From Pigmentiphaga litoralis (lineage in GTDB: Bacteria > Pseudomonadota > Gammaproteobacteria > Burkholderiales > Burkholderiaceae_B), in assembly GCF_013408655.1 (NCBI RefSeq), contig NZ_JACCBP010000001.1, positions 2,666,001-2,730,000 of the forward strand: a DNA stretch of 64,000 nucleotides, read 5' to 3'. The notes under the pieces are model-generated. The model did not search any database, was not told the origin of the DNA, and saw only the letters and a program-made list of their open reading frames with translations. The stretch's first letter is position 1. Every line of letters starts with the position of its first letter. The translations under genes and the position numbers were made by a program. Positions 1 to 8,709 of the stretch are shown here, piece by piece.

Positions 1-70
1 CAAGCTGCGTCCGGGATCGACCGTGATCGAACCGCCCGCCAACGCCGGCAATCGCGGAGCCGCGAAATGA
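1..70 (+). CDS. C-terminal end of an RND periplasmic adaptor (partial)
   Basis: The frame starting at base 2 is open from the window edge and encodes about 22 residues (KLRPGSTVIEPP, then a short Ala/Asn/Gly tail) before TGA at 68-70. A tail of the form K-L-R-P-G-S-x-V is common at the end of membrane-fusion (adaptor) proteins of RND pumps. The stop overlaps the start of the RND permease in an ATGA arrangement, so the two are translationally coupled, as in mdtA-mdtB operons. Too little is visible to name the family with certainty. Confidence 0.55.
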   Translation, partial: KLRPGSTVIEPPANAGNRGAAK

Positions 71-3000
71 GCATCTCCGCCAATTTCATCAAACGGCCCA
101 TCGGCACGTCGCTGCTGGCCATCGCCATCCTGCTGGTCGGCATCGCCACGTGGCCCCTGTTGCCCGTGGCCCCTTTGCCGCAGGTGGATTTTCCGACCAT
201 CCAGGTCACGGCCAACCTGCCGGGCGCAAGTCCGGAGACCATGGCGTCCAATGTTGCGCAGCCGCTGGAACGGCAGTTTTCGCTGATCGCGGGCCTGGCC
301 CAGATGACGTCCAACAGCGCGACCGGCAACACGCAGATCACCCTGCAGTTCGACCTGAACCGCAGCATCGACGCGGCCGCGCTGGATGTGCAGGCGGCCA
401 TCAACGCGTCCACCGGCCAGTTGCCGGCCAACCTGCCCAGCCCGCCCACGTTCCGCAAGGTGAACCCGGCCGATGCGCCCATGCTGGTGCTGGCCGTGCA
501 GTCCGACGTGCTGCCCATGATCCAGGTCAACGATTACGCCGACAACATCCTGGCGCAGCAGATCTCGCAGATCTCCGGCGTGGGCCTTGTCAACATCGGC
601 GGGCAGCAAAAGCCGGCGGTGCGCATCCAGATCGACCCGTCCAAGATCGCCACGCTGGGCATCAGCCTGGAAGACATCCGCGGCGTGATCGCGACCACCT
701 CCGTCAATCAGCCCAAGGGCACCATCGACGGTCCGAACCAGGCCTTCACCACCTACACCAATGACCAGCTGTTGAGCGCCGCACCGTGGAACGACATGGT
801 GCTGTCCTACAAGAACGGCGCGCCGATCCGGGTGAGGGACATCGGCGTCGCGGTGGACGCGGCCGAAAACGCCAAGATCGCCGGCTGGACCTATGCCGGC
901 AAGGCCGCGCCCGCCGGCAACACGCTGCTCAATGGCCGGTCCATCGTGCTGACCATTACCAAGCAGCCCGGGGCCAACGTGATCGACACCGTGGACCGGA
1001 TCAAGGCGGCCCTGCCCCGCCTGCAGGCGTCGATTCCGCCCACGGTCCAGGTCAACACCATCGTCGACCGCACGCAGACCATTCGCGCGTCGGTGTTCGA
1101 AGTCGAGATGACGCTGATCCTGACCATCGCGCTGGTCGTCATGATCATCTTCATGTTCCTGCGCAACGTCGCCGCCACCATCATCCCGTGCCTGACCGTG
1201 CCGCTTGCCATCATGGGCACGGCCGCGGTCATGTATGTGGTGGGCTACAGCCTGGACAACCTGTCGTTGATGGCGCTGACGATTGCGGTCGGCTTCGTGG
1301 TGGACGACGCCATCGTCATGCTTGAAAACATCTATCGGCACATCGAAGACGGCATGTCGCCGATGGAAGCGGCCTACAAAGGCGCCGGTGAAATCGGCTT
1401 CACCATTGTGTCCATCTCGGTGTCGCTGGTGGCGGTGTTCATTCCGCTGCTGCTGATGGGCGGGATCGTGGGCCGGCTGCTGCGCGAATTTGCCGTCACG
1501 GTCACGATCACGGTGGCCGTGTCGGTGGTCATTTCGTTGACACTGACACCCATGCTCTGCTCGCGCTACCTGCGCAACACCCACGGCGACCGGCACGGCA
1601 AGCTGTACTACCTGTTCGAACGCGGCTTCGACCGCCTGCTCAATGGCTACAAGCGGGGCCTGCATGTCGTGCTGCGCCACCAGTTCCTGACGCTGATGGG
1701 CTTTCTGGTGACGGTGGCCGCCACCGTGGCGCTGTTCATCATCATCCCGAAGGGCTTTTTCCCGCAGCAGGATACGGGCTTCATTTTCGGCTTTGCCGAG
1801 TCGGCGCAAGACTCGTCATCCGCCGCCATGAACCGGCGCATGCTGAAACTGGCGGACGTCATCCGCGAAGACCCCGACGTCGCCAGCTTCGGCATGAACA
1901 GCAGCGCATCGACCTACAACACGGGCAACTTCCAGATCGGCCTGCGTCCCAAGGCCGATGGCCGCACCGCCAGCGCCGACGAGGTCATTCGCCGCCTGCG
2001 GCCGCAACTGGCGCGGGTCGAAGGCGTCAACCTGTTCCTGCAGGCCAGCCAGGACATCAACGTGGGCGGGCGGCTGTCGCGCACGCAATACCAGTACACC
2101 TTGACCGATTCGAATCTGGAAGAGCTGAACGAGTGGGCGCCGCGCATGCTGGCCAAGCTGCGCCAGCTGCCGGAACTGGCGGACACCGTGTCCGACCAGC
2201 AGAACGCCGCGGCCACCGCCACCGTCACCATTGACCGCGCCCGTGCGTCCAGCTTCGGCATCTCGCCCGCGGTCATCGACGCCACGATCTACGACGCGAT
2301 CGGCCAGCGGCAGGTGGCGCAGTTCTTTACGCAGATCAACAGCTACCGCGTGATCCTGGAAGTCACGCCGGCACTCCAGCAGGACCCATCCCTGTTCAAC
2401 AAGCTGTACCTGAATTCACCGGTCACGGGTCAGCAGGTGCCGCTGTCGTCGTTCGTGACGGTGGATACGACCAAGACCGGCTACCTGGCGATCAGCCATC
2501 AAAGCCAGTTCCCGGCGGTGACGATCTCGTTCAACCTGGCGCCGGGCGTGTCGCTGGGCCAGGCCACCCAGGCGATCCAGAAAGCGCAGGCCGAGATGGG
2601 TGCGCCGCAGACCCTGACCGGCGCCTTCCAGGGCACCGCCAAGGCCTTTGGCGATTCCCTGTCGTCGCAGCCCTACCTGATCGCGGCCGCGCTGATCGCC
2701 GTCTACATCGTGCTGGGCCTGCTGTACGAAAGCTACATCCACCCGCTGACCATCCTGTCGACGCTGCCGTCGGCGGGCGTGGGGGCCCTGCTGATCCTGA
2801 TGGCCGGCGGCTACGACCTGAGCGTGATCGCCCTGATTGGGATTATCCTGCTGATCGGCATCGTCAAAAAAAACGGGATCATGATGATCGACTTTGCCCT
2901 GAACGCGGAACGCCAGCACGGCATGACGCCCGAACAGGCGATCTACCAGGCCTGCGTGCTGCGCTTTCGGCCCATCATGATGACAACGATGTGCGCCCTG

Positions 3001-3225
3001 CTCAGCGGCCTGCCGCTGATGCTGGGACACGGCGCCGGATCGGAACTGCGGCAGCCGCTGGGATATGCGATGGTGGGCGGACTGGTGCTGTCGCAGGCCC
3101 TGACCCTGTTCACGACTCCGGTGGTGTATCTGTACCTGGACCGCGCGCACTTCTGGTACATGCGCCGGAAAGAAGCGCGGGGCGCACGCAAGGCGGCGCG
3201 CCGCGGTGGTCCGGCCCCGGCATAA
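67..3225 (+). CDS. RND multidrug efflux permease, HAE1 (MdtB/MdtC-like) type
   Basis: Inner-membrane proton/drug antiporter of 1052 residues, the normal length for the family. TM1 is near residues 10-32. The proton-relay Asp pair of TM4 is visible as D413-D414 in VGFVVDDAIVMLEN. Two large periplasmic loops follow TM1 and TM7, and a second membrane block lies near residues 870-1030. The N-terminus (ISANFIKRPIGTSLL) and PLPQVDFPTIQV are typical of MdtB/MdtC rather than of heavy-metal CusA pumps. The start overlaps the adaptor stop by four bases. The two-component genes begin 10 bp downstream, so the pump and its likely regulator form one operon. The substrate is unknown. Confidence is high for the family and low for the exact subtype. 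Confidence 0.95.
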   Translation: MSISANFIKRPIGTSLLAIAILLVGIATWPLLPVAPLPQVDFPTIQVTANLPGASPETMASNVAQPLERQFSLIAGLAQMTSNSATGNTQITLQFDLNRSIDAAALDVQAAINASTGQLPANLPSPPTFRKVNPADAPMLVLAVQSDVLPMIQVNDYADNILAQQISQISGVGLVNIGGQQKPAVRIQIDPSKIATLGISLEDIRGVIATTSVNQPKGTIDGPNQAFTTYTNDQLLSAAPWNDMVLSYKNGAPIRVRDIGVAVDAAENAKIAGWTYAGKAAPAGNTLLNGRSIVLTITKQPGANVIDTVDRIKAALPRLQASIPPTVQVNTIVDRTQTIRASVFEVEMTLILTIALVVMIIFMFLRNVAATIIPCLTVPLAIMGTAAVMYVVGYSLDNLSLMALTIAVGFVVDDAIVMLENIYRHIEDGMSPMEAAYKGAGEIGFTIVSISVSLVAVFIPLLLMGGIVGRLLREFAVTVTITVAVSVVISLTLTPMLCSRYLRNTHGDRHGKLYYLFERGFDRLLNGYKRGLHVVLRHQFLTLMGFLVTVAATVALFIIIPKGFFPQQDTGFIFGFAESAQDSSSAAMNRRMLKLADVIREDPDVASFGMNSSASTYNTGNFQIGLRPKADGRTASADEVIRRLRPQLARVEGVNLFLQASQDINVGGRLSRTQYQYTLTDSNLEELNEWAPRMLAKLRQLPELADTVSDQQNAAATATVTIDRARASSFGISPAVIDATIYDAIGQRQVAQFFTQINSYRVILEVTPALQQDPSLFNKLYLNSPVTGQQVPLSSFVTVDTTKTGYLAISHQSQFPAVTISFNLAPGVSLGQATQAIQKAQAEMGAPQTLTGAFQGTAKAFGDSLSSQPYLIAAALIAVYIVLGLLYESYIHPLTILSTLPSAGVGALLILMAGGYDLSVIALIGIILLIGIVKKNGIMMIDFALNAERQHGMTPEQAIYQACVLRFRPIMMTTMCALLSGLPLMLGHGAGSELRQPLGYAMVGGLVLSQALTLFTTPVVYLYLDRAHFWYMRRKEARGARKAARRGGPAPA

Positions 3226-3235
3226 GAGCCTTGCA

Positions 3236-3934
3236 ATGAAACTTCTGATCGTCGAAGACGAAATCAAGACTGCCGATTACCTCCGCAAGGGGCTGACCGA
3301 GCAGGGCTGCGCGGTGGACCTGGCGCACAACGGCATCGACGGGCAACACCTGGCGCTGCAGCAGGACTACGACGTGATCGTGCTCGATGTCATGCTGCCG
3401 GGGCTCGACGGCTTTTCGGTGCTGCGATCCTTGCGCACCATCAAGCAGACACCGGTCATCATGCTGACCGCGCGCGACCGCATCGAAGACCGGGTGAAGG
3501 GCCTGCACGACGGCGCCGACGATTACCTGGTCAAGCCCTTTTCCTTTCTGGAACTGCTGGCGCGGCTGCAGGCCCTGACCCGGCGTGGGCGCGCGCAGGA
3601 ACCGGTGCAGCTGCGCGTTGGCAATCTGCGCGTGGACCTGATCAGCCGCAAGGCGTATCGGGACGCGACCCGTATCGACCTGACGGCCAAGGAATTCTCG
3701 TTGCTGGCGGTGCTGGCGCGGCGCAAGGGCGAGATCATTTCCAAGACGGCGATTGCCGAACTGGTGTGGGACATGAACTTCGACAGCAACGTGAACGTGG
3801 TCGAAGTCGCCATCAAGCGCCTGCGCGCCAAGGTCGATGCGGGACACAGCCCCAAGCTGCTGCACACGATACGCGGCATGGGTTATGTGCTGGAAGTGCG
3901 CGACAACGCAGCGGCCGACGGATCGGTGGAATGA
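3236..3934 (+). CDS. OmpR/CusR-type response regulator
   Basis: DNA-binding response regulator of 232 residues. The receiver domain (1-115) has the acidic pair E7/D8, phospho-acceptor D51 (VIVLDVMLPG), T78 and K100 (LVKPF). The C-terminal winged helix (about 125-222) ends in the usual LLHTIRGMGYVLE. ATG 3236 was chosen because MKLLIVEDE is the canonical start; an in-frame start 30 bases upstream lies in the end of the permease gene. The closest architecture is the heavy-metal regulator group (CusR/IrlR). It is coupled to the kinase by an ATGA overlap and probably controls the pump upstream. Confidence 0.93.
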   Translation: MKLLIVEDEIKTADYLRKGLTEQGCAVDLAHNGIDGQHLALQQDYDVIVLDVMLPGLDGFSVLRSLRTIKQTPVIMLTARDRIEDRVKGLHDGADDYLVKPFSFLELLARLQALTRRGRAQEPVQLRVGNLRVDLISRKAYRDATRIDLTAKEFSLLAVLARRKGEIISKTAIAELVWDMNFDSNVNVVEVAIKRLRAKVDAGHSPKLLHTIRGMGYVLEVRDNAAADGSVE

Positions 3935-5307
3935 GGCGGTCGATCACCACGCGGCTGGTCGTGATGTTCGCGGTCGCCGCGCTGGTCACGCTGACCCTGA
4001 TCGGCACAGCGCTGTACGGCGTGCTGCGCAGCGAACTGGCGCGGCACCAGCAGGAAGAACTGCGCACCATGATGCAGGACCTGAGCTACTGGCTCGCGCG
4101 CCTGGGCTCGCCATCGCGGTGGTCGCGCTTCCAGGCGCGGCTCGATGCGCAGACGCCGGCCAATGGCAGCGTGCGGTTCTGGGTGCTGAGCGACGATCCA
4201 CGCTTTCAATACGGTACCGGCATTGCCGAACTGGAACTGCCCAGCAACAAGGCGGACGGGCTGGAGACCATCCACATTCCCAATCGACGTTACCCGCTGC
4301 ACACCATCACGCGCACGATCCCTGGCTTCGATGAACGCCCGCCGATCCGCATGATCATCGCGATCGATGCCGAGTCCTACTACAACACCTTGCACACCTT
4401 CCTGATCGCGGTCGTTGCCCTGACCTTGAGCGCGGTGCTGCTGGTCGTGCTGCTTGGATATTGGGTGGCGCGGGTCGGCTTGCGGCCGCTGCAGCGGCTG
4501 TCGGAAGAAGCCCAGGCATTGCGGCCCAGCGCCCTGTCGCAGCGCTTGCAGGTCGCCACCTTGCCCGCCGAATTGTCGGACCTGGCCGTGGCGTTCAACG
4601 GCGCGCTGAGCCGGCTCGAAGGCGCCTACAAACAGCTGGAAGCGTTCAATGCCGACGTGGCCCACGAACTGCGCACGCCGCTGACCAACCTGATCGGCGA
4701 GACCCAGGTCGCGCTGTCGCGCCCGCGCACCGCGCCGCAATTCGAAGAGGTGCTGCAATCCAATCTGGAAGAACTGGATCGCCTGCGCGCCATTATCAAC
4801 GACATGCTGTTCCTGGCGCGCGCCGATGAAGGCGAAGCGGCCACCGGGCTGGTGGTCGAACCGATCGTGTGCGAAGTGCAGAAGACGGTCGACTTCTTTG
4901 AATTCCTGCTGGACGACATGCAGATGACGGCAGCGATCGACGGTGATGCGGACTTGCGCGCGCCGATCGATACCGCCCTGTTCCGGCGCGCCATGACCAA
5001 CCTGCTGCATAACGCGATCCAGCATTCGGCGCGCGGCGCGCACATCGACATTTCGGTCAGCCGGTCGGATCGGTGGGTGCGCATTGCGGTGCGCAATCCC
5101 GGCGAGACCGTCGACGCACACCACCTGCCACGCCTGTTCGACCGCTTCTATCGGGTCGATGCCGCGCGCAACGATACCGGGCAGAGCCACGGGCACGGCT
5201 TGGGATTGGCCATCGTCAAGGCCGTGGCCACCATGCACGGCGGCCAGGTATTCGCAGAAAGCGCCGATGGCGTGACCACCATCGGCTTCATGGTGCAGGC
5301 GGCTTAA
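3931..5307 (+). CDS. heavy-metal-type sensor histidine kinase
   Basis: Membrane sensor kinase of 458 residues. TM1 (about 9-31) and TM2 (about 152-175) flank a periplasmic sensor region, followed by a HAMP domain. H-box phospho-acceptor H245 lies in DVAHELRTPL, the N-box is NLLHNAIQHS, and the G-boxes are FDRFYRVD and HGLGLAIVKA. Length and order match CusS/IrlS kinases. ATG 3931 overlaps the regulator stop by four bases; a longer in-frame ORF starts inside the regulator gene and is rejected. Together with the regulator it probably senses an envelope or metal signal and induces the adjoining RND pump. Confidence 0.92.
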   Translation: MRRSITTRLVVMFAVAALVTLTLIGTALYGVLRSELARHQQEELRTMMQDLSYWLARLGSPSRWSRFQARLDAQTPANGSVRFWVLSDDPRFQYGTGIAELELPSNKADGLETIHIPNRRYPLHTITRTIPGFDERPPIRMIIAIDAESYYNTLHTFLIAVVALTLSAVLLVVLLGYWVARVGLRPLQRLSEEAQALRPSALSQRLQVATLPAELSDLAVAFNGALSRLEGAYKQLEAFNADVAHELRTPLTNLIGETQVALSRPRTAPQFEEVLQSNLEELDRLRAIINDMLFLARADEGEAATGLVVEPIVCEVQKTVDFFEFLLDDMQMTAAIDGDADLRAPIDTALFRRAMTNLLHNAIQHSARGAHIDISVSRSDRWVRIAVRNPGETVDAHHLPRLFDRFYRVDAARNDTGQSHGHGLGLAIVKAVATMHGGQVFAESADGVTTIGFMVQAA

Positions 5308-5344
5308 AAGTCCGCCATTGCCGTAGGGTAACGGATCCCACCAG

Positions 5345-5417
5345 GACACCGCGGATCTGGCTTTGCCAGTCCGCTGGTGTCGCCCCTGGGGGAGGCGCGC
5401 AGCGCCTAGGGGGGGCT
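5345..5417. repeat. intergenic double-hairpin element, probable terminator
   Basis: Two hairpins sit between the convergent ends of the kinase gene and the MetE-like gene. The first (5345-5381) pairs GACACC-GCGGA-CTGGC with its complement around a TTT loop, with small bulges. The second (5393-5407) is AGGCGC, loop GCA, GCGCCT, inside a C-rich then G-rich stretch. It resembles short intergenic repeats that I recall as common in Burkholderiales genomes. It probably ends transcription from one or both sides. No second copy was seen in this window. Confidence 0.5.
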
Positions 5418-5420
5418 AGA

Positions 5421-6452
5421 TCATGCCGACAATTCTTCGCGGACGATGCGCGTGCCGTCGACCATGGCCTTCATCTTGCCGAATGCCACTTCCCGCGGCA
5501 GGTACTTCAGACCGCAATCCGGCGCGATGATCACGCGTTCCGGCGACACATGCGGCAAGGCGCGGCGGATGCGCGCCGCAACCACTTCCGGCGTTTCGAC
5601 TTCATTGGTCGACAAGTCCAGCACACCCAGAATGATCGTCTTGTTCTCCAGCTTTTCCAGCACCGAACAATCCAGCGACGACTGCGCGGTCTCGATCGAA
5701 ATCTGATTCGCGCAGCATGCTGACAGTTCCGGCAGGAACGAATAGCCGGCGGGCCGCTCATGAATCACATGCGCATAGCCGAAGCAGATGTGCACGGCCG
5801 TCTGACCTTCCACCCCTTCCAGCGCGCGGTTCAGCGTCTTGACGCCATACTCGCGCGCCTTCTCCGGCCGCGCCTGCATGTAAGGCTCGTCGATCTGCAC
5901 GATGTCGGCGCCCGCGGCAAACATGTCCTTGATTTCCAGGTTGACCGCAGCGGCGTAGTCGTACGCCATTTCTTCGTCGGTCTCGTAGAAATCGTTTTGC
6001 GCCTGCTGCGCCATGGTGAACGGACCCGGCACCGTGATCTTGATCTTGCGATCGGTGTGGGCGCGCAGGAACTCTACGTCGCGCACCTGGACCGAATGGC
6101 GGCGGCTGATCTTGCCGACCACACGCGGCACCGGATTCGGATGGCCGCTGCGATCGAGCGCCGTGCCGGGATTGTCGATGTCCACGCCGTCCAGCGCGGT
6201 GGCGAAACGATTCGAATAGCTTTCGCGGCGCATTTCACCGTCGGTGATGATGTCGAGGCCGGCACGTTCCTGCTCGCGGATCGCGTGAATGGTCGCGTCG
6301 TCCTGCGCCTGTTCAAGGAATTCCGGCGCCACGCGCCACAGTTCAAGCGCCCGCACGCGCGGCGGAAAACGGCCCGCCAGCTTTTGGCGATCGATCAGCC
6401 AGTCGGGCTGCGCATAGGAGCCCACGAGGGAAGTTGGGAGCAGTATCGTCAT
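5421..6452 (-). CDS. MetE C-terminal-like methyltransferase (343 aa)
   Basis: Single-domain protein like the catalytic half of cobalamin-independent methionine synthase. The zinc ligands of that fold are all recognisable: H221-x-C223 (AVHICFG), E254 (ISIETAQ) and C313 (IIAPDCGLK). The N-terminal MetE half that helps bind folate polyglutamate is absent, so the methyl donor may not be methyl-tetrahydropteroyl-glutamate. ATG 6452 was chosen over a start 117 bases upstream because AGGA lies just upstream and MTILLPTSLVGSY matches the family start. It lies downstream of a Bug receptor on the same strand, 309 bp away. Physiological substrate unknown. Confidence 0.85.
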   Translation of the reverse strand: MTILLPTSLVGSYAQPDWLIDRQKLAGRFPPRVRALELWRVAPEFLEQAQDDATIHAIREQERAGLDIITDGEMRRESYSNRFATALDGVDIDNPGTALDRSGHPNPVPRVVGKISRRHSVQVRDVEFLRAHTDRKIKITVPGPFTMAQQAQNDFYETDEEMAYDYAAAVNLEIKDMFAAGADIVQIDEPYMQARPEKAREYGVKTLNRALEGVEGQTAVHICFGYAHVIHERPAGYSFLPELSACCANQISIETAQSSLDCSVLEKLENKTIILGVLDLSTNEVETPEVVAARIRRALPHVSPERVIIAPDCGLKYLPREVAFGKMKAMVDGTRIVREELSA

Positions 6453-6761
6453 CGGGAATCCTGTCTGATTTGACGTGGGGCCCGGCAAGACGACAGCCCG
6501 CGCGGACCGTGGGGAGCGGCGGCGGGAGCCCGCGGCCGGCTGGCTATTCTTGCATAAAATTGAGCGCAATCAAACTTGAGCTTGTTTCAATGAAACATGA
6601 GAAAAACTCAAGTTGGACAAGGCCGCAAGTTGCCCTTGCCGGGGCTGCGTGGAACCTGCGTCAGGCCACGCAGCAGCAGCCTCGTCGGGTGCGCGCAGGG
6701 GGCTCGGATGGACCCAGCGTCATCGCTGCACGTCACTCCAACAACGAGCCCCGGACAGCGA
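6453..6761. other. 309-bp intergenic region with nested inverted repeats
   Basis: No convincing gene. It holds the promoter region of the MetE-like gene. The centre is AT-rich and contains GTTTCA-A-TGAAAC (6584-6596). Around it lies a wider inverted repeat, AACTTGAG at 6573-6580 and CTCAAGTT at 6607-6614. Short frames on the plus strand here have no homology I recognise and no good ribosome site. Confidence 0.5.
6573..6614. promoter_or_regulatory. candidate operator of the MetE-like gene
   Basis: A 13-bp palindrome GTTTCAATGAAAC (6584-6596) lies inside an 8-bp inverted repeat (AACTTGAG ... CTCAAGTT), about 120-160 bp upstream of the MetE-like start. The two repeats are not exactly concentric (centres 6590 and 6593.5). 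The layout suggests a dimeric regulator, perhaps of the LysR/MetR kind, but no regulator gene adjoins. Confidence 0.35.
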
Positions 6762-7805
6762 TCAATCCGCCTGGATATTCAGCTTCCGGATCAGCGCCGC
6801 CCACTTGGTGGTTTCGCTATCCATGAACTTGCTGAAGTCCGCTGGCGGCTGATAGGCCACCGTCGCGCTTTCGCTTTCCAGCTTCTTGATGGTGTCCGGG
6901 CGCGCCAGGATCTCGCCCATTGTCCTGGTCAGGGTGTTGATCACCTCAGGCGGCGTACCGGCCGGCGCAAGCAGGCCCCACCAGTTGTCCGGCTCGAAAC
7001 CTTTCAGGCCCGACTCGGCGGCCGTCGGTACATCCGGCAGCACAGCCTGCCGGTTGGCGCCGCTGACGGCCAGCGCGCGCAGCCGGTCGCCCTTGATGTG
7101 CGGCAAAGCCTGCAGCACCGTGCCCACCGACACCTGCGCGTGACCGGCCGACACGTCCGCCAAGGCAGCGCCCGCGCCCTTGTACGGCACATGCGTCATC
7201 TGGATGCCGGCCTGGTTGGCGAACATCTCGCTCACCAGATGCTGCGAACTGCCGATGCCCGATGACACATAGTTCAGCTTGCCCGGATTAGCCTTGGCAT
7301 ACGCAATCAACTCCGGCAGCGTCTTGGTCGGCAGTCCGGGGAACACACTGATCACCTGCGATGCCGTCGCGATCCGGCCAATGGGCGTGAAGTCCTGCGC
7401 GGGCCGATAGGGCAGCTTTTTATACAGCGTCGAATTGGCCGTGTGCGGCGTCGAAATCAGCAGCAGCGTGTAGCCGTCCGCAGGCGCCTTGGCCACCAGG
7501 TCGGTGCCTATGGTGCCGCCCGCCCCGCCCCGGTTGTCCACCACAAACGTCTGGCCCAGCTTCTTGCCCAGTTCGTCGGAAATGAAGCGCCCCACGATGT
7601 CGTTGCTGCCACCCGGCGCGAAAGGAATGACGACGCGCACGGGGCGGTTCGGGTAGGACTGGGCATACGCGGTGGACGTTGCCATCGCCGCCGCCGTCAG
7701 CGACAGCGCCAGCAAGGCGGCGCCGAACAAGCGAGTCCGCGGCAAGGCAACCTGGGCGCGCGCAGCGGCAGGCACGCCGGCAAGGCGGGTGGGACGAGTG
7801 GACAT
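6762..7805 (-). CDS. Bug-family TTT periplasmic receptor (1)
   Basis: Receptor of 347 residues of the TctC/Bug family, which bind organic acids in the periplasm. Family blocks: YPNRPVRVVIPFAPGG after the signal peptide, FVVDNRGGAGGTIG, APADGYTLL, VSSGIGSSQHL and HVPYKGAGAALADV. The signal peptide is long, with about 26 basic or neutral residues before the hydrophobic core and a likely cut after AYA at about 48. ATG 7805 is preceded by GGAGACC; a start 42 bases upstream lacks such a site. No transporter membrane genes adjoin. The MetE-like gene lies downstream on the same strand. Confidence 0.93.
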   Translation of the reverse strand: MSTRPTRLAGVPAAARAQVALPRTRLFGAALLALSLTAAAMATSTAYAQSYPNRPVRVVIPFAPGGSNDIVGRFISDELGKKLGQTFVVDNRGGAGGTIGTDLVAKAPADGYTLLLISTPHTANSTLYKKLPYRPAQDFTPIGRIATASQVISVFPGLPTKTLPELIAYAKANPGKLNYVSSGIGSSQHLVSEMFANQAGIQMTHVPYKGAGAALADVSAGHAQVSVGTVLQALPHIKGDRLRALAVSGANRQAVLPDVPTAAESGLKGFEPDNWWGLLAPAGTPPEVINTLTRTMGEILARPDTIKKLESESATVAYQPPADFSKFMDSETTKWAALIRKLNIQAD

Positions 7806-7971
7806 GCGGTCTCCAATGGGTGTTCTTGGTGGCGCATGTCGATCCATGCGCCTTTATGTTGACGGCGCAGGACGCGCCGCCGTTTGAACCCATTGTCACG
7901 GGCAGGTGACCGCCCCGCAATAGCAGCCGCACCCACATCTGTTATCGAATTAAGTGATAGCGCGTGCACGC

Positions 7972-7999
7972 TTGACATCGACCGACTAGTTGGTAGACT
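7972..7999 (+). promoter_or_regulatory. promoter of the TetR gene with operator between -35 and -10
   Basis: A perfect -35 box TTGACA (7972-7977) is followed by 16 bases and TAGACT (7994-7999) as -10. The spacer contains ACCGACTAGTTGGT (7981-7994), one mismatch from the perfect palindrome ACCAACTAGTTGGT found before the downstream membrane-protein gene. A protein bound there would block RNA polymerase. The expected transcription start (about 8005-8007) coincides with the ATG at 8006, which implies a leaderless mRNA. Confidence 0.7.
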
Positions 8000-8005
8000 T
8001 CCGGC

Positions 8006-8593
8006 ATGGATTCAGACCTTTCCCCCAGAGCTGCCGAGATTGTCACCTGTGCCCAGACCTTGCTGGTCTCGGGGGGCTACAACGGGTTCAGCTACGCCGA
8101 CATCTCAACGTCGGTTCACATCAGCAAAGCCACCATCCACCACCATTTCCCGACCAAGGCGGAGCTGGTTCAGAAGGTCCTCAAGCGCTACCGCGAACAG
8201 GCGCGCGCAGGTATCGAGGCGATGGACCGCACCATCAAAGACCCGGTTCGGCGACTCGGTGCCTACACCGGATATTGGGAAGCCTGCATCAGCGACGACA
8301 CGGCATCGATGTGCGTGTGCGCCATGCTGGCTGCGGAGTTGCCGGCCATCCCCAGCCTGGTGGCGGATGAGGTGCGCGGGCACTTTCACGACCTGTCGGC
8401 ATGGTTGGCGAGCGTTTTGCAGGCCGGCGCAACAACAGGCGCCTTCCAGTTGCGCCAGACGGCCGACGTCGAAGCCATGACGTTGATGGCGACCATTCAT
8501 GGCGCCATGTTGTCGGCTCGGGCGTACCGCGACCCCGGCATCTTCAAGGCGATCGTCAGCCCTATCGTGAAGCAACTGTCCCGGCCTGCTTGA
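8006..8593 (+). CDS. TetR/AcrR-family repressor
   Basis: Regulator of 195 residues. The N-terminal helix-turn-helix is about residues 28-50 (FSYADISTSVHISKATIHHHFPTKAELV), followed by an all-helical ligand and dimer domain typical of the family. ATG 8006 has no Shine-Dalgarno sequence but sits at the predicted transcription start. Matching palindromes lie in its own promoter and before the next gene, so it probably represses both itself and the membrane protein. Two nearby Cys (C93 and C95, in SMCVCAM) could be redox-active; that is speculation. Confidence 0.9.
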   Translation: MDSDLSPRAAEIVTCAQTLLVSGGYNGFSYADISTSVHISKATIHHHFPTKAELVQKVLKRYREQARAGIEAMDRTIKDPVRRLGAYTGYWEACISDDTASMCVCAMLAAELPAIPSLVADEVRGHFHDLSAWLASVLQAGATTGAFQLRQTADVEAMTLMATIHGAMLSARAYRDPGIFKAIVSPIVKQLSRPA

Positions 8594-8652
8594 GGGCGCG
8601 GCGCGGTAAAGACTGCTTGGCAGCCATCCCGGCCGCTTTTATTTCCCCCGGC

Positions 8653-8676
8653 AACCGACCAACTAGTTGGTTGGTT
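8653..8676. promoter_or_regulatory. TetR operator before the membrane-protein gene
   Basis: A 14-bp perfect palindrome ACCAACTAGTTGGT (8658-8671) extends to a 24-bp inverted repeat with one mismatched pair (AACCGACCAACT / AGTTGGTTGGTT). It differs by one base from the site inside the TetR promoter. It lies 34 bp before the ATG at 8710, so binding should block initiation there. Confidence 0.7.
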
Positions 8677-8709
8677 TCTGTTCCTTCACCTCTACGAACC
8701 GAGCATTTC

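Noticed and set aside
2416..5349. Long minus-strand frames opposite the RND pump and two-component genes (about 280 and 490 codons).
   Set aside because: They are shadows of well-supported genes and are rich in Arg, Gln, His and Gly without domains.
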